DNA from: an uncultured Novosphingobium sp. | GTDB taxonomy: Bacteria; Pseudomonadota; Alphaproteobacteria; Sphingomonadales; Sphingomonadaceae | Direction of reading: 5' to 3' | Assembly: GCA_938005655.1 (NCBI GenBank) | Contig: CALLNA010000155.1 | Location: forward strand, 1 to 12,768 | DNA length: 12,768 nucleotides | In this document: piece by piece, positions 1-6,084 of the stretch | Layout: the number at the start of each line of letters is the position of its first letter | Position numbering within the stretch: position 1 is the first letter of the stretch | Notes under the pieces: model-generated | Seen by the model: the letters and a program-made list of their open reading frames with translations, nothing else | Told to the model about the DNA's origin: nothing | Databases searched by the model: none | Translations under genes and position numbers: made by a program

Positions 1-530
1 GCCAGGACCTTGGCGACGAAGGCGCCGCCCGGCGCCAGGGTCTGGATCGCGAAGTCGGCGGCGGTCTCGGCCAGGCCCATGGTGCGCAGATGGTCCGTCT
101 GCTGGTGGCCGACCGTGTTGGCCGCCATGTCCGACAGCACCAGGTCGGGCGGGCCGTCCAGCGCGCCTTCGAGCAGGGCGGGGGCCTCGTCGGCCATGAA
201 GTCCATCTGGAAGATCGTCACCCCGTCGAGCGGGTCGGTGGGGAGCAGGTCGATGCCGACCACCCGCGACCTGGGGCTCCGCTGGCGCACGACCTGGCTC
301 CATCCGCCCGGGGCGATGCCCAGGTCGACCACGCGGGCGACGCCCTTGAGCAGGCCGAATCGCTCGTCCAGCTCGGCCAGCTTGTAGGCGGCGCGGCTGC
401 GGTAGCCTTCGGCCTTGGCCTTCTTCACGTAGGGGTCGTTGAGCTGGCGCGAGAGCCAGCGGGTCGAGCTGGACGTGCGGCCCTTGCCGGTCTTGAGCCG
501 GGTGCGTGGGTCCTTTCCCGAGCGGCTCAC
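1..530 (-). CDS. rlmE: 23S rRNA (uridine-2'-O-)methyltransferase RlmE, 3' part outside window
   Basis: RlmE (FtsJ/RrmJ) uses S-adenosylmethionine to methylate the 2'-O of U2552 in 23S rRNA during late 50S assembly in the cytoplasm. I translated 176 codons on the minus strand from the GTG at 530-528. Visible are the AdoMet-binding motif VVDLGIAPGGWSQV (about residues 67-80), the acidic motif GIDLLP (92-97), and the catalytic lysine/aspartate set K50 (RAAYK), D134 (SDMAANTVGH) and K174 (FVAKVL). These correspond to K38, D124 and K164 of the E. coli enzyme. The last catalytic glutamate and the C-terminus lie beyond the left window edge. The GTG start overlaps the stop of the upstream phosphatase gene as GTGA, so the two are probably translationally coupled. 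The basic N-terminal segment of about 25 residues before the conserved core is usual in alphaproteobacteria. The family assignment is firm. Confidence 0.95.
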   Translation of the reverse strand, partial: MSRSGKDPRTRLKTGKGRTSSSTRWLSRQLNDPYVKKAKAEGYRSRAAYKLAELDERFGLLKGVARVVDLGIAPGGWSQVVRQRSPRSRVVGIDLLPTDPLDGVTIFQMDFMADEAPALLEGALDGPPDLVLSDMAANTVGHQQTDHLRTMGLAETAADFAIQTLAPGGAFVAKVL

Positions 531-1783
531 CGGACGGGCTCGACGCCCTGCTTGCGCAGGCGCAGCTCGGCGCGCAGGCGCTCGCCCTTGCCGCCCGCGG
601 TGATCAGGCTGCGCAGGATGCCCTCGCGGATGCCGCGGTCGGCGACGCCGAGCCGCGCGGCGGGCCACAGGTCGAGGATCGTCTCCAGGATCGCGCAGCC
701 GGCGACGACGAGGTCCGCCCGCTCGCGCCCGATGCAGGGCAGCTCGCGCCGCTGGGCGGGCGACATGGCCGAGAGCCGGGCCGAGATCTCGCGCATCGAG
801 CTGGCCGGGACGATCAGCCCGTCGACCGCGCGGCGGTCGTATTGCAGCAGGTCGAGGTGCAGGCTGGCGAGCGTCGTCACCGTGCCGCTGGTGCCGAGCA
901 GGCGCAGGCCGCCGCCCTCCTCGCCGGCCCGGCGCGCGTCGGCGACGCGATCGGCGAAGGCGGCGAAGCTCTCGCGCACGGCCTCGCGCATCCGGCCGTA
1001 GCGGACGAGGCGGGCGGCCTCGTCGGCGCCGTCCTCGCCGCCGCGCTCCTGGCCGAAGGTCTCGGTCAGCGAGACGACGCCCCAGGGCACGCTGATCCAG
1101 TCGAGGATGCGCGGCACGGCCGGGCCGCTCTCGATCAGCACCAGCTCGGTCGAGCCGCCGCCGATGTCGAAGATCAGCGCCGGGCCGATCCCCGGCTCGA
1201 GCAGGATATGGCAGCCGAGCACGGCGAGGCGGGCCTCCTCGCGGGCGCTGATCACGTCGAAGTGGATGCCGGTCTCCTCGCGGACCCGGGCGATGAACTC
1301 CATGCCGTTGGCGGCGCGGCGGCAGGCCTCGGTCGCGACCGAGCGGGCGAGGTGGACGTTGCGCCGTCGCAGCTTGTCGGAGCAGACCTGGAGCGCGCCG
1401 AGCGCGCGGTCCATCGCCTCGTCGCTGAGCCGCCCGGTCTGGGCCAGGCCCTCGCCGAGCCGGACCACGCGGCTGAAGGCGTCGACCACGATGAAGTTGT
1501 CGCCCGAGGGCCGCGCGATCAGCAGGCGGCAGTTGTTGGTGCCGAGGTCGATCGCGGCATAGGCGCTGCGCTGGAGGGGGAGGGACCGCCACATCTCGCG
1601 CCCGCCCCGGATGGCGGCGGAGCCGGCGGAAGGGCCGGGGGAATCCGTGGAACTGTCGCCGGCTGGCGGGGTATCGGGCCGGGACGATGAAGCCTCTGGA
1701 GCCGCAGCCTGGGCCGCCGTCCGCGCTTCGCCGCCCCTCGTCGCATCCCATGTCGCCGGCGGAGGCTGATCCGCCATCGTCAT
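527..1783 (-). CDS. Ppx/GppA family exopolyphosphatase / guanosine pentaphosphatase
   Basis: This 418-residue member of the Ppx/GppA branch of the ASKHA (actin-like ATPase) superfamily hydrolyses inorganic polyphosphate and/or converts pppGpp to ppGpp. Sequence alone does not separate the two activities. The nucleotide/phosphate motifs are AAIDLGTNNCRLLIA (residues 76-90) and IFDIGGGSTELVLI (204-217), with the C-terminal lobe motif LLGTSGTVTTLA (295-306). It is a short, catalytic-domain-only form without the C-terminal HD-like domain of E. coli Ppx (about 510 residues). Residues 1-70 are a Ser/Pro/Ala-rich, probably disordered extension, and conserved sequence begins near residue 74. I chose the ATG at 1783-1781, preceded by AGAG at a plausible spacing; the in-frame ATG at 1777 is equally possible. 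The frame is open further upstream through the tRNA, but those starts are artefactual. The stop overlaps the rlmE start. Confidence 0.93.
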   Translation of the reverse strand: MTMADQPPPATWDATRGGEARTAAQAAAPEASSSRPDTPPAGDSSTDSPGPSAGSAAIRGGREMWRSLPLQRSAYAAIDLGTNNCRLLIARPSGDNFIVVDAFSRVVRLGEGLAQTGRLSDEAMDRALGALQVCSDKLRRRNVHLARSVATEACRRAANGMEFIARVREETGIHFDVISAREEARLAVLGCHILLEPGIGPALIFDIGGGSTELVLIESGPAVPRILDWISVPWGVVSLTETFGQERGGEDGADEAARLVRYGRMREAVRESFAAFADRVADARRAGEEGGGLRLLGTSGTVTTLASLHLDLLQYDRRAVDGLIVPASSMREISARLSAMSPAQRRELPCIGRERADLVVAGCAILETILDLWPAARLGVADRGIREGILRSLITAGGKGERLRAELRLRKQGVEPVR

Positions 1784-1827
1784 CACACTCTTATCGTTTT
1801 CCCGCGCGTTTGCGGGCACCTGGAAAC

Positions 1828-1856
1828 GATGTAGCCCCGCCCGGCCGATCCGGCAA
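1828..1856 (-). promoter_or_regulatory. Candidate promoter for ppx/gppA-rlmE
   Basis: Read on the minus strand, TTGCCG (1856-1851) and TACATC (1833-1828) are separated by 17 bp, upstream of the phosphatase gene. The match to the housekeeping consensus is moderate. A small hairpin (CCCGC at 1801-1805, GCGGG at 1812-1816) lies in the implied 5' leader. Confidence 0.4.
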
Positions 1857-1877
1857 GCCTGCCGCCCACCGCATGGC

Positions 1878-1906
1878 TTGACGCGGCCCGGCCGGGCGCA
1901 TAGAGG
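1878..1906 (+). promoter_or_regulatory. Promoter of tRNA-Gln
   Basis: TTGACG (1878-1883) and TAGAGG (1901-1906) are separated by exactly 17 bp. The expected transcription start would be near 1913, five bases before the mature tRNA 5' end at 1918. The strong -35 with a weaker -10 is typical of alphaproteobacterial housekeeping promoters. Confidence 0.65.
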
Positions 1907-1917
1907 CACCCGCCTGT

Positions 1918-1991
1918 TGCCCCGTCGTCTAAAGGTAAGACTACGGACTCTGACTCCGTCAATCGAGGTTCGAATCCTCGCGGGGCATCCA
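1918..1991 (+). tRNA. tRNA-Gln, anticodon CTG, CCA encoded
   Basis: A complete cloverleaf can be drawn. The acceptor stem is TGCCCCG (1918-1924) with CGGGGCA (1981-1987). The D stem is GTCT (1927-1930) with AGAC (1938-1941), around loop AAAGGTA. The anticodon stem is ACGGA (1943-1947) with TCCGT (1955-1959). The anticodon loop CTCTGAC puts CTG at 1950-1952, which decodes CAG. The T stem is CGAGG/CCTCG around TTCGAAT (1969-1975). Discriminator T1988 is followed by encoded CCA (1989-1991). The weak U1-A72 pair is a known glutamine identity feature. Its 3' half is the probable phage attachment site, and the gene remains intact after integration. Confidence 0.95.
1964..1991 (+). other. Inferred attL core in the 3' end of tRNA-Gln
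   Basis: P4-type integrases typically recombine in the T-arm and acceptor end of a tRNA gene, and the phage copy restores the tRNA. Here an integrase gene of that type begins 137 bp beyond the tRNA 3' end, in the same orientation. The T-arm plus acceptor segment is therefore the likely core. The matching attR copy would lie beyond the right window edge, so the exact extent cannot be fixed from this window. Confidence 0.55.
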
Positions 1992-2005
1992 CCTTTCACT
2001 CGCAT

Positions 2006-2070
2006 GTTGTCGCATGGAGCCGCAGAACCCTTGCGTTTATGCGGGTTTGGACCATAGGGTTGTCGCATGG
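2006..2070 (+). repeat. Direct repeats GTTGTCGCATGG upstream of integrase
   Basis: GTTGTCGCATGG occurs exactly at 2006-2017 and 2059-2070, 53 bp apart. A degenerate copy, GTTGCATGG, is at 2072-2080, and an inverted variant (GGATGCGTTA on the minus strand) is at 2081-2090. Extra CGCATG units occur at 2001-2006 and within the repeats. The position between attL and int suits arm-type integrase or excisionase binding sites. No binding protein can be inferred from sequence alone. Confidence 0.55.
2031..2060 (+). promoter_or_regulatory. Candidate integrase promoter
   Basis: TTGCGT (2031-2036) and TAGGGT (2055-2060) are separated by 18 bp in the only AT-rich stretch between the tRNA and int. The -10 box abuts the second GTTGTCGCATGG copy, so a protein bound there could repress transcription. 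The consensus match is weak. Confidence 0.3.
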
Positions 2071-2128
2071 CGTTGCATGGTAACGCATCCAAGCGCCCCC
2101 TATTTGGGGGTATCCGCGGGGGTACTGG

Positions 2129-3463
2129 ATGGCGTTGACCGACACTGCCTGCCGGAAGGCCAAGCCGGGCGAGAAGGACTACAAGCTCTCCGACTCGCAC
2201 GGACTGTTCCTATTGGTCCGTCCCAACGGCTCGAAGCTCTGGCGCTTGAAGTATCGCTTCGCCCAGAAGGAAAAGCAGTTGGCGTTGGGCTCCTACCCGG
2301 AGGTATCCCTCACAGCCGCGCGGAACAAGCGGGCTGCGGCGAGGGCGCTGCTCGATCAGGGTGTCGATCCGGCCGTCGAGAAGAGGCAACGGGCGGCGGC
2401 GCTGGTCGCCGAAGCCCTGGACAGCTTCGAGCGGGTTGCTCGCGCCTGGCATTCGGTAAAGGCGAAGACACTGTCCGCGCGCTACGGCAAGCAGATCCTG
2501 GACCGGCTGGAGAACCACGTCTTTCCGAAGATCGGGTCGCTTCCCGTGAAAGCGATCACGCCTCCGCTGGCGTTGGAGGTCGCTCGCGCGATCGAGGCGA
2601 AGGGGCATCACGACATGGCCCATCGCGTGGTCAACCACATGTCGGACGTGTTCGTCTGGGCGATCGCCTCGGGGATCGCGGAGCAAGATCCCGCGAGCAC
2701 GATCCGGAAGGCCCTTGCGCCGACGGATGCCAGGCTGCGCCCGGCCATGACCAAGATCGAGCAGGCGCGCTCGGTGCTGATCAAGACCGAGGCGATGCCG
2801 GATGCTCACTGGTCCACGCTGCTGGCTTCGCGGCTGATGGCCTTGACGGCCGCGCGCCCGGGCGTGGTCCAGCTCGCGGAACGAGCGGAGTTCGAGGACT
2901 TGGACGGCGAGCAGCCGATCTGGCGCATCCCGGCCGCCAAGATGAAGCTCACGCGGCAGCGCAAGCGGGATGTGACGTGGGAGTTCATCATCCCGCTCTC
3001 GGGAGAGGCCGTCGCGGTGGTCAAAGCCGCGTTGAGCGTCACCGCCAGCGCGACGTGGCTGTTCACCGGGATCGGCGGGAAGGACAAGCCGATCAGCGAT
3101 TCAACGATCAGCGGCTTGTATCGAGACGCCGGTTTCCGTGGCATTCATGTGCCGCATGGCTGGCGGGCCACGTTTTCGACCATCATGAACGAACGCGCAG
3201 CGGTCCAGGATCGGGAGCGCGATCGCGCCATCATCGACTTGATGCTTGCCCATGCCCAGGAGGGGGTGGAGCCGATCTACAATCGCGCGATGTATATGCC
3301 GCGTCGGCGCGAGCTGGCGCAGTTGTGGGCCGGTCTGCTCATGAAGGGCCTGCCGGAGCCCGTGGCGCTGCTTCCCGATCAGCGGCCCTGGCGGTCGCGG
3401 GAGGGCAAGCGTGATGGCCGGGCCCCTGCACGACGCCGTCCCGTTCGGCCTCGCGGCAGCTAA
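2129..3463 (+). CDS. int: P4-type tyrosine recombinase (prophage integrase)
   Basis: Site-specific recombinase that integrates and excises the prophage at the tRNA-Gln gene through a covalent 3'-phosphotyrosine intermediate. It has 444 residues. The N-terminal DUF4102-type arm-binding domain (about 1-95) carries the typical pattern TDTACRKAKPG then DSHGLFLLVRPNGSKLWRL. The core-binding domain spans about 96-195 and the catalytic domain about 210-400. Catalytic residues visible are R243 (TAARPGV), a hairpin lysine (K271 or K273), H343 and R346 (PHGWRATFS), H375 (LAHAQ) and nucleophile Y384 (PIYNRA), nine residues after H375 as in XerD. The tail after about residue 410 is Arg/Pro-rich and not conserved. 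Start ATG 2129 has GGGGG six bases upstream; a CCCCC-TATTT-GGGGG hairpin (2096-2110) precedes it. The gene overlaps the next one by about 50 bp. Family assignment is firm. Confidence 0.93.
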   Translation: MALTDTACRKAKPGEKDYKLSDSHGLFLLVRPNGSKLWRLKYRFAQKEKQLALGSYPEVSLTAARNKRAAARALLDQGVDPAVEKRQRAAALVAEALDSFERVARAWHSVKAKTLSARYGKQILDRLENHVFPKIGSLPVKAITPPLALEVARAIEAKGHHDMAHRVVNHMSDVFVWAIASGIAEQDPASTIRKALAPTDARLRPAMTKIEQARSVLIKTEAMPDAHWSTLLASRLMALTAARPGVVQLAERAEFEDLDGEQPIWRIPAAKMKLTRQRKRDVTWEFIIPLSGEAVAVVKAALSVTASATWLFTGIGGKDKPISDSTISGLYRDAGFRGIHVPHGWRATFSTIMNERAAVQDRERDRAIIDLMLAHAQEGVEPIYNRAMYMPRRRELAQLWAGLLMKGLPEPVALLPDQRPWRSREGKRDGRAPARRRPVRPRGS

Positions 3464-4232
3464 TGCCGTCAAGGCCAAGCTCAGCCGCCGGACGCGGATG
3501 CTGCTTGAGCGTGGCGATAGCCCGCGCAGCGGTGAGAGGGTCTGGCGCAACTCCTACACCGAAGGGACTATTGAGCATCGCATCTGGAAGCCGATCAACG
3601 ATGGCACTCCTCGTGGCGGGAAGCGCTGGACCGGCGCGCTGCTGAAGGCGGCTCGCGCCTTCGAGTACCGCACTCGCCTCGAACGACGCGAAAAGGAGCC
3701 CGGTGCGCGCAACGGCAAGCTCGGCGAAATCGGCCTGGAGGTCCTCGCGTTCCTCTACGACACGGTCGAGTATGCCAGCGGCCGGCTTGAGCCGGCGATC
3801 GCGACGATCGCCGCCGCGGTCGGACGATCCTATTCAGCGGTGCACGATGCCTTGGTCCGGCTGCGCCAGGAAGGCTTCCTCCACTGGATGCGACGGTCGC
3901 GGCCGATCGACGAGCCCGAGCCCGGCGGCCCGCAGGTCGAGCAGGTGCCCAACGCTTATGCGCTGCTCGTGCCCGAGGCCATGAAGGGCTGGATGCGTAC
4001 CTTGCTTCGCAATGTCCCCATGCCGGGCTGTGAGGAGGATCGCCGCAAGCAGGAGGCTGATGCCTACGAGGCGATGCTCAGCAGCCTGACGAGCCAGGAG
4101 CGGCACACGGCGACCTGGAACGGCGATAGCCTGCTGGGCGAGACGTTGCGGAGGTTGGCGGCGGCGGTTGACGATCGCGCGTACTTGGAGGGCGAATCCG
4201 GCAGACGGCGAGAGATCGGGGGATCATTCTGA
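3414..4232 (+). CDS. Winged-helix, replication protein A-like prophage protein
   Basis: A 272-residue basic protein, or 273 if the GTG at 3411 is used. GGAGG about ten bases upstream supports the ATG at 3414. The middle has the signature of a MarR/plasmid Rep-like winged helix. A helix with GLEVLAFLYDTVEYASGRLEPAI leads into TIAAAVGRSYSAVHDALVRL (recognition helix, about 132-151), then a wing QEGFLHWMRRSRPI and NAYALLVP. This layout (chromosome/plasmid-copy helix, HTH, wing, N-x-Y) resembles the 'replication protein A' proteins found on alphaproteobacterial plasmids and prophages. The match is from memory of the family, not a search. It starts inside the 3' end of int (49 bp overlap), so the two are cotranscribed. 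It could be the replication initiator or a transcription regulator of the early region. It is not related to P2 gpA, since no HUH or paired-tyrosine motif is visible. Confidence 0.6.
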   Translation: MAGPLHDAVPFGLAAANAVKAKLSRRTRMLLERGDSPRSGERVWRNSYTEGTIEHRIWKPINDGTPRGGKRWTGALLKAARAFEYRTRLERREKEPGARNGKLGEIGLEVLAFLYDTVEYASGRLEPAIATIAAAVGRSYSAVHDALVRLRQEGFLHWMRRSRPIDEPEPGGPQVEQVPNAYALLVPEAMKGWMRTLLRNVPMPGCEEDRRKQEADAYEAMLSSLTSQERHTATWNGDSLLGETLRRLAAAVDDRAYLEGESGRRREIGGSF

Positions 4233-4277
4233 TCCAATGGGGAATTCAGGCGCATGTGCGCCTGAATAAGTTGGATC
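4231..4277. repeat. Large nested dyad immediately after the rep-like gene
   Basis: An inner perfect inverted repeat, ATTCAGGCGCA (4244-4254) and TGCGCCTGAAT (4257-4267), is enclosed by an outer one, GATCCAA (4231-4237) and TTGGATC (4271-4277). The first base overlaps the stop codon of the upstream gene. No T-run follows on either strand, so it is not a classical Rho-independent terminator. It could be a Rho-assisted 3'-end stabiliser, a protein-binding cruciform, or part of an origin or cos region. Confidence 0.75.
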
Positions 4278-4576
4278 TGACGATCTCCTCCCCCGCGCCG
4301 AAGCATCCAGAACGAACCAAAAGCACCCTCACGCACCGTGGGACGGGACCGGCTACGCCGGCCCCGGGGCTTCCCAGGGGGGAAGCGCAACATCCGTGCC
4401 ATGATCGCGCTCGGTTGCGCCTGCGGAGCTGTTGCAGAGGCGCATATAACACGCGTCACAGTGCATTGTTGGAGACCTCCACCGCAATATGTCGTGAGTC
4501 CACCCCGTCCCCTGAAAATCGGCACCCGATCGCCCCGCCATGACCGTCCGCTCTGCGTAAATTTCAAACAGAGAGC

Positions 4577-4602
4577 GGGCAGGCGGGGCGTGGGGGCAAG
4601 CG
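4577..4602. other. Weak candidate for the cohesive-end (cos) site
   Basis: A purine-rich run, GGGCAGGCGGGG (4577-4588) followed by GGGGGCAAGC, resembles the P2 cohesive end, which I recall as starting GGCGAGGCGGGG and containing AAAGCAC. It sits directly after the dyad CCGCTCT/AGAGCGG and between the early arm and the Q terminator, the region where cos is expected by synteny. The resemblance is partial in GC-rich DNA and could be chance. Confidence 0.25.
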
Positions 4603-4754
4603 CGGCGCGCCGGGTTGGACAGGGGTGCGGCCCGGCCTGGCTCCATTCAGGTTCGCATTGGTTTCGATGAACTGCCGAGCGCCCGGCGGGACCCGGCGAG
4701 CTGGCGCGGGCAGGGGCGACGGGACAGATACCAGCGCCGCCGCACTCCCGCATC

Positions 4755-4798
4755 ACTAGTAACAGGCGCGCGCTTGTGGCATGGTGGAAACTAGTAAC
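4755..4798 (+). repeat. Paired ACTAGTAAC repeats upstream of the 59-residue gene
   Basis: ACTAGTAAC is present exactly at 4755-4763 and 4790-4798, 35 bp apart (start to start), and ends 14 bp before the start codon at 4813. Each contains the palindrome ACTAGT, which is rare in DNA this GC-rich. The placement suggests an operator for the downstream gene, perhaps bound by its own product. Confidence 0.5.
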
Positions 4799-4812
4799 GG
4801 AAAGGGCTCTCC

Positions 4813-4992
4813 ATGGATTTGACCAATGCCCAGCGTCAGGCGGCTTATCGTGCGCGCCGCGCGGCCCAGGGCATCGTGCAGGTGCAGGTATTCGTTCACC
4901 GGAGCCGGCGCGCCGAGATTCGTTCGATCGCGGCGGGCATGGCCGAGCCCGTCTGCCACAACGCCGGCCGCCGCCGGGCTAGGTTGAAATGA
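4813..4992 (+). CDS. Small conserved-looking protein with possible ribbon-helix-helix segment
   Basis: A 59-residue protein starting MDLTNAQRQAAYRARRAAQG and ending RRRARLK. The basic opening pattern (TNAxRQxxYRxRRxAxG) recurs, as I recall, in short uncharacterised proteins of phages and proteobacteria. It is followed by a beta-strand-like VQVQVFV (22-28) and a helix RRAEIRSIAAGM (32-43), the order found at the start of ribbon-helix-helix DNA-binding domains. The rest of such a domain is short or missing, so it may be a minimal or truncated form. Start ATG 4813 has AAAGGG about eight bases upstream. It converges on the portal gene, with a hairpin between them. It stands alone after the long non-coding stretch. 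Possible roles are early regulator or anti-host protein; the function is unknown. Confidence 0.6.
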   Translation: MDLTNAQRQAAYRARRAAQGIVQVQVFVHRSRRAEIRSIAAGMAEPVCHNAGRRRARLK

Positions 4993-4995
4993 TTA

Positions 4996-5022
4996 CCCCG
5001 CCAGTCCCCGTTTCCGGCGGGG
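4996..5022 (-). terminator. Hairpin terminator between the 59-residue gene and the portal gene
   Basis: CCCCGCC (4996-5002) pairs perfectly with GGCGGGG (5016-5022) around a 13-nt loop. On the minus strand it lies about 7 bp past the portal gene stop and is followed by TAATCATTTC, a weak U-containing tail. It probably ends the leftward P-Q transcript and may also act on the converging plus-strand transcript. Confidence 0.55.
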
Positions 5023-5028
5023 AATAGG

Positions 5029-6084
5029 TCAGCGCGCGCCCGAGTTGCTCGGCGTCGCCACCACGCGCTCCAGGATGCCCTGGTCGCTCAGCGGCGCGAA
5101 TTTCACCGCTTCCAGGCCGAGCCAGTCGTTGACCTCCAGCAAGCGGCCCTGGATCGGCAGTATCTCCAGCTCGTAGAAGGTGCGCCCGGCGTCGATCACG
5201 TTGCCGAAGCCGCCGCTGTTCTTCGGCACGATGCCGAGGAGCTGGGGCGGCACCCGGTGCGCGGCCAGCATGTCGTCGCGGGTGACTTCCTTGATGTTCA
5301 GGAACTCATCCTTGGCCGCCACCTCTCCGATCGGCAGGATCTGCAACCCGTCCTTTTTCCCGTTCGGCGCGTGGACGTAGAGATTGCGGAAGTTCCCCGC
5401 CCCCTTCGACTGGCGCATGGCCTCGCGGATCGCGGCGCTATCGACCTCGTTGATCGTCGCCTCCGAGTTGTAGAGGATGTACCCTGCGTGGCTCCCGTTC
5501 TTGTAGTAGCGCCGCCGGAAGATCGTCGCCGCCTCGTTCAGCAGGCCTGAGTGCAGCGCCGAGAGATACTCCGGCATCCCATAGACCTCCTGCAACGGAT
5601 CGGTCTCGGCCAGGTGATGCACCGCCCCGGGCTCGAAAGGGTGCGCCTGGCCGATCGACAGGCCCGGCCGCACGAACCAGCAGACGTCGGGCTCGACCCC
5701 GACGCGGGTGTAGGCCGCCAGCGAGCGCTTGAGCCGCAGCGGCCGCCCGCCCAGGTTGTCGATCCGCTCCAGATAGGCGTCGCCGAAAATCAGCCAGTCC
5801 AGCGCCCAGGCCGCGAATTCCGACCGCGACAGCCAGCGCGAGGGCACGAAGGCCCCCGCCAGCAGGTTGCGCTTCAGCAAGATCGCGCTCTGGTGATAGC
5901 CCGACATGCGATAGGTCTTGCCCAGCGCCACCCGCGGGATCGGCGGCTCGTACCACCGGCCGTTGTGATAGACCTCGAACAGGTCGAACAGTTCGCGCTT
6001 GTCCAGCACGGCCTCGGGCTCGCCGAAGGTGAACGCCTGCACGGCCGAGGGCTTCGCCGCGGCCTTGGTGGTCTTAGCGGTCAT
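5029..6084 (-). CDS. Q: Phage portal protein (P2 gpQ family)
   Basis: The portal forms the dodecameric ring at one capsid vertex through which DNA enters and leaves. This 351-residue protein matches the P2 gpQ/PBSX portal family in length and motifs. FTFGEPEAVLDKRELFDLFEVY-NGRWYEPP is at about 18-47, and YHQSAILLKRN at 63-73. The clip/wing segment with FARRRYYKNGSHAGYILY-like sequence is at 189-205. NLYVHAPNGKKDGLQILPIGEVAAKDEFLNIKEVTRDDMLAAHRVPPQLLGI is at about 234-285. The ATG at 6084-6082 overlaps the terminase stop as ATGA. The open frame extends further upstream, but that part is a shadow of the terminase. Genes P and Q form a leftward operon as in P2. Full length; no defects seen. Confidence 0.95.
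   Translation of the reverse strand: MTAKTTKAAAKPSAVQAFTFGEPEAVLDKRELFDLFEVYHNGRWYEPPIPRVALGKTYRMSGYHQSAILLKRNLLAGAFVPSRWLSRSEFAAWALDWLIFGDAYLERIDNLGGRPLRLKRSLAAYTRVGVEPDVCWFVRPGLSIGQAHPFEPGAVHHLAETDPLQEVYGMPEYLSALHSGLLNEAATIFRRRYYKNGSHAGYILYNSEATINEVDSAAIREAMRQSKGAGNFRNLYVHAPNGKKDGLQILPIGEVAAKDEFLNIKEVTRDDMLAAHRVPPQLLGIVPKNSGGFGNVIDAGRTFYELEILPIQGRLLEVNDWLGLEAVKFAPLSDQGILERVVATPSNSGAR

Larger units (their letters stand above)
4278..4812. other. Dyad-rich non-coding stretch; expected place of cos
   Basis: No reading frame here has a convincing product; the open frames give low-complexity or Cys/Arg-rich translations without a good start. The stretch holds several perfect dyads: CCGGC-TAC-GCCGG around 4349-4362; GCTTCCC (4369-4375) with GGGAAGC (4380-4386); TGGAG-AC-CTCCA around 4470-4481; and CCGCTCT (4548-4554) with AGAGCGG (4572-4578). 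In P2 the cos site lies just beyond the 3' end of Q, which points to this stretch or its edges. An early promoter or operator could also be here, but I cannot single one out. Confidence 0.55.

Noticed and set aside
1784..2200. Upstream extension of the phosphatase frame through the tRNA gene
   Set aside because: The frame is open only by chance in GC-rich DNA; it would cross the tRNA, its promoter and attL. A start at 1783 gives a protein of normal size.
2014..3414. 466-residue plus-strand frame overlapping int
   Set aside because: Out-of-frame shadow of the integrase gene, rich in Gly, Arg and Ala with no motif.
4256..4670. Plus-strand frames of 95 and 110 residues in the non-coding region
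   Set aside because: Translations are rich in Pro, Arg and Cys without recognisable pattern, starts lack ribosome-binding sites, and the first begins inside the nested dyad.
4064..4756. 230-residue minus-strand open frame across the early non-coding region
   Set aside because: It overlaps the rep-like gene antisense, crosses several strong dyads, and has no motif or good start signal.
4775..4792. TGT-N12-ACT upstream of the 59-residue gene as a second late-activator site
   Set aside because: One base off the TGT-N12-ACA pattern and without the flanking symmetry of the 8001-8020 site.
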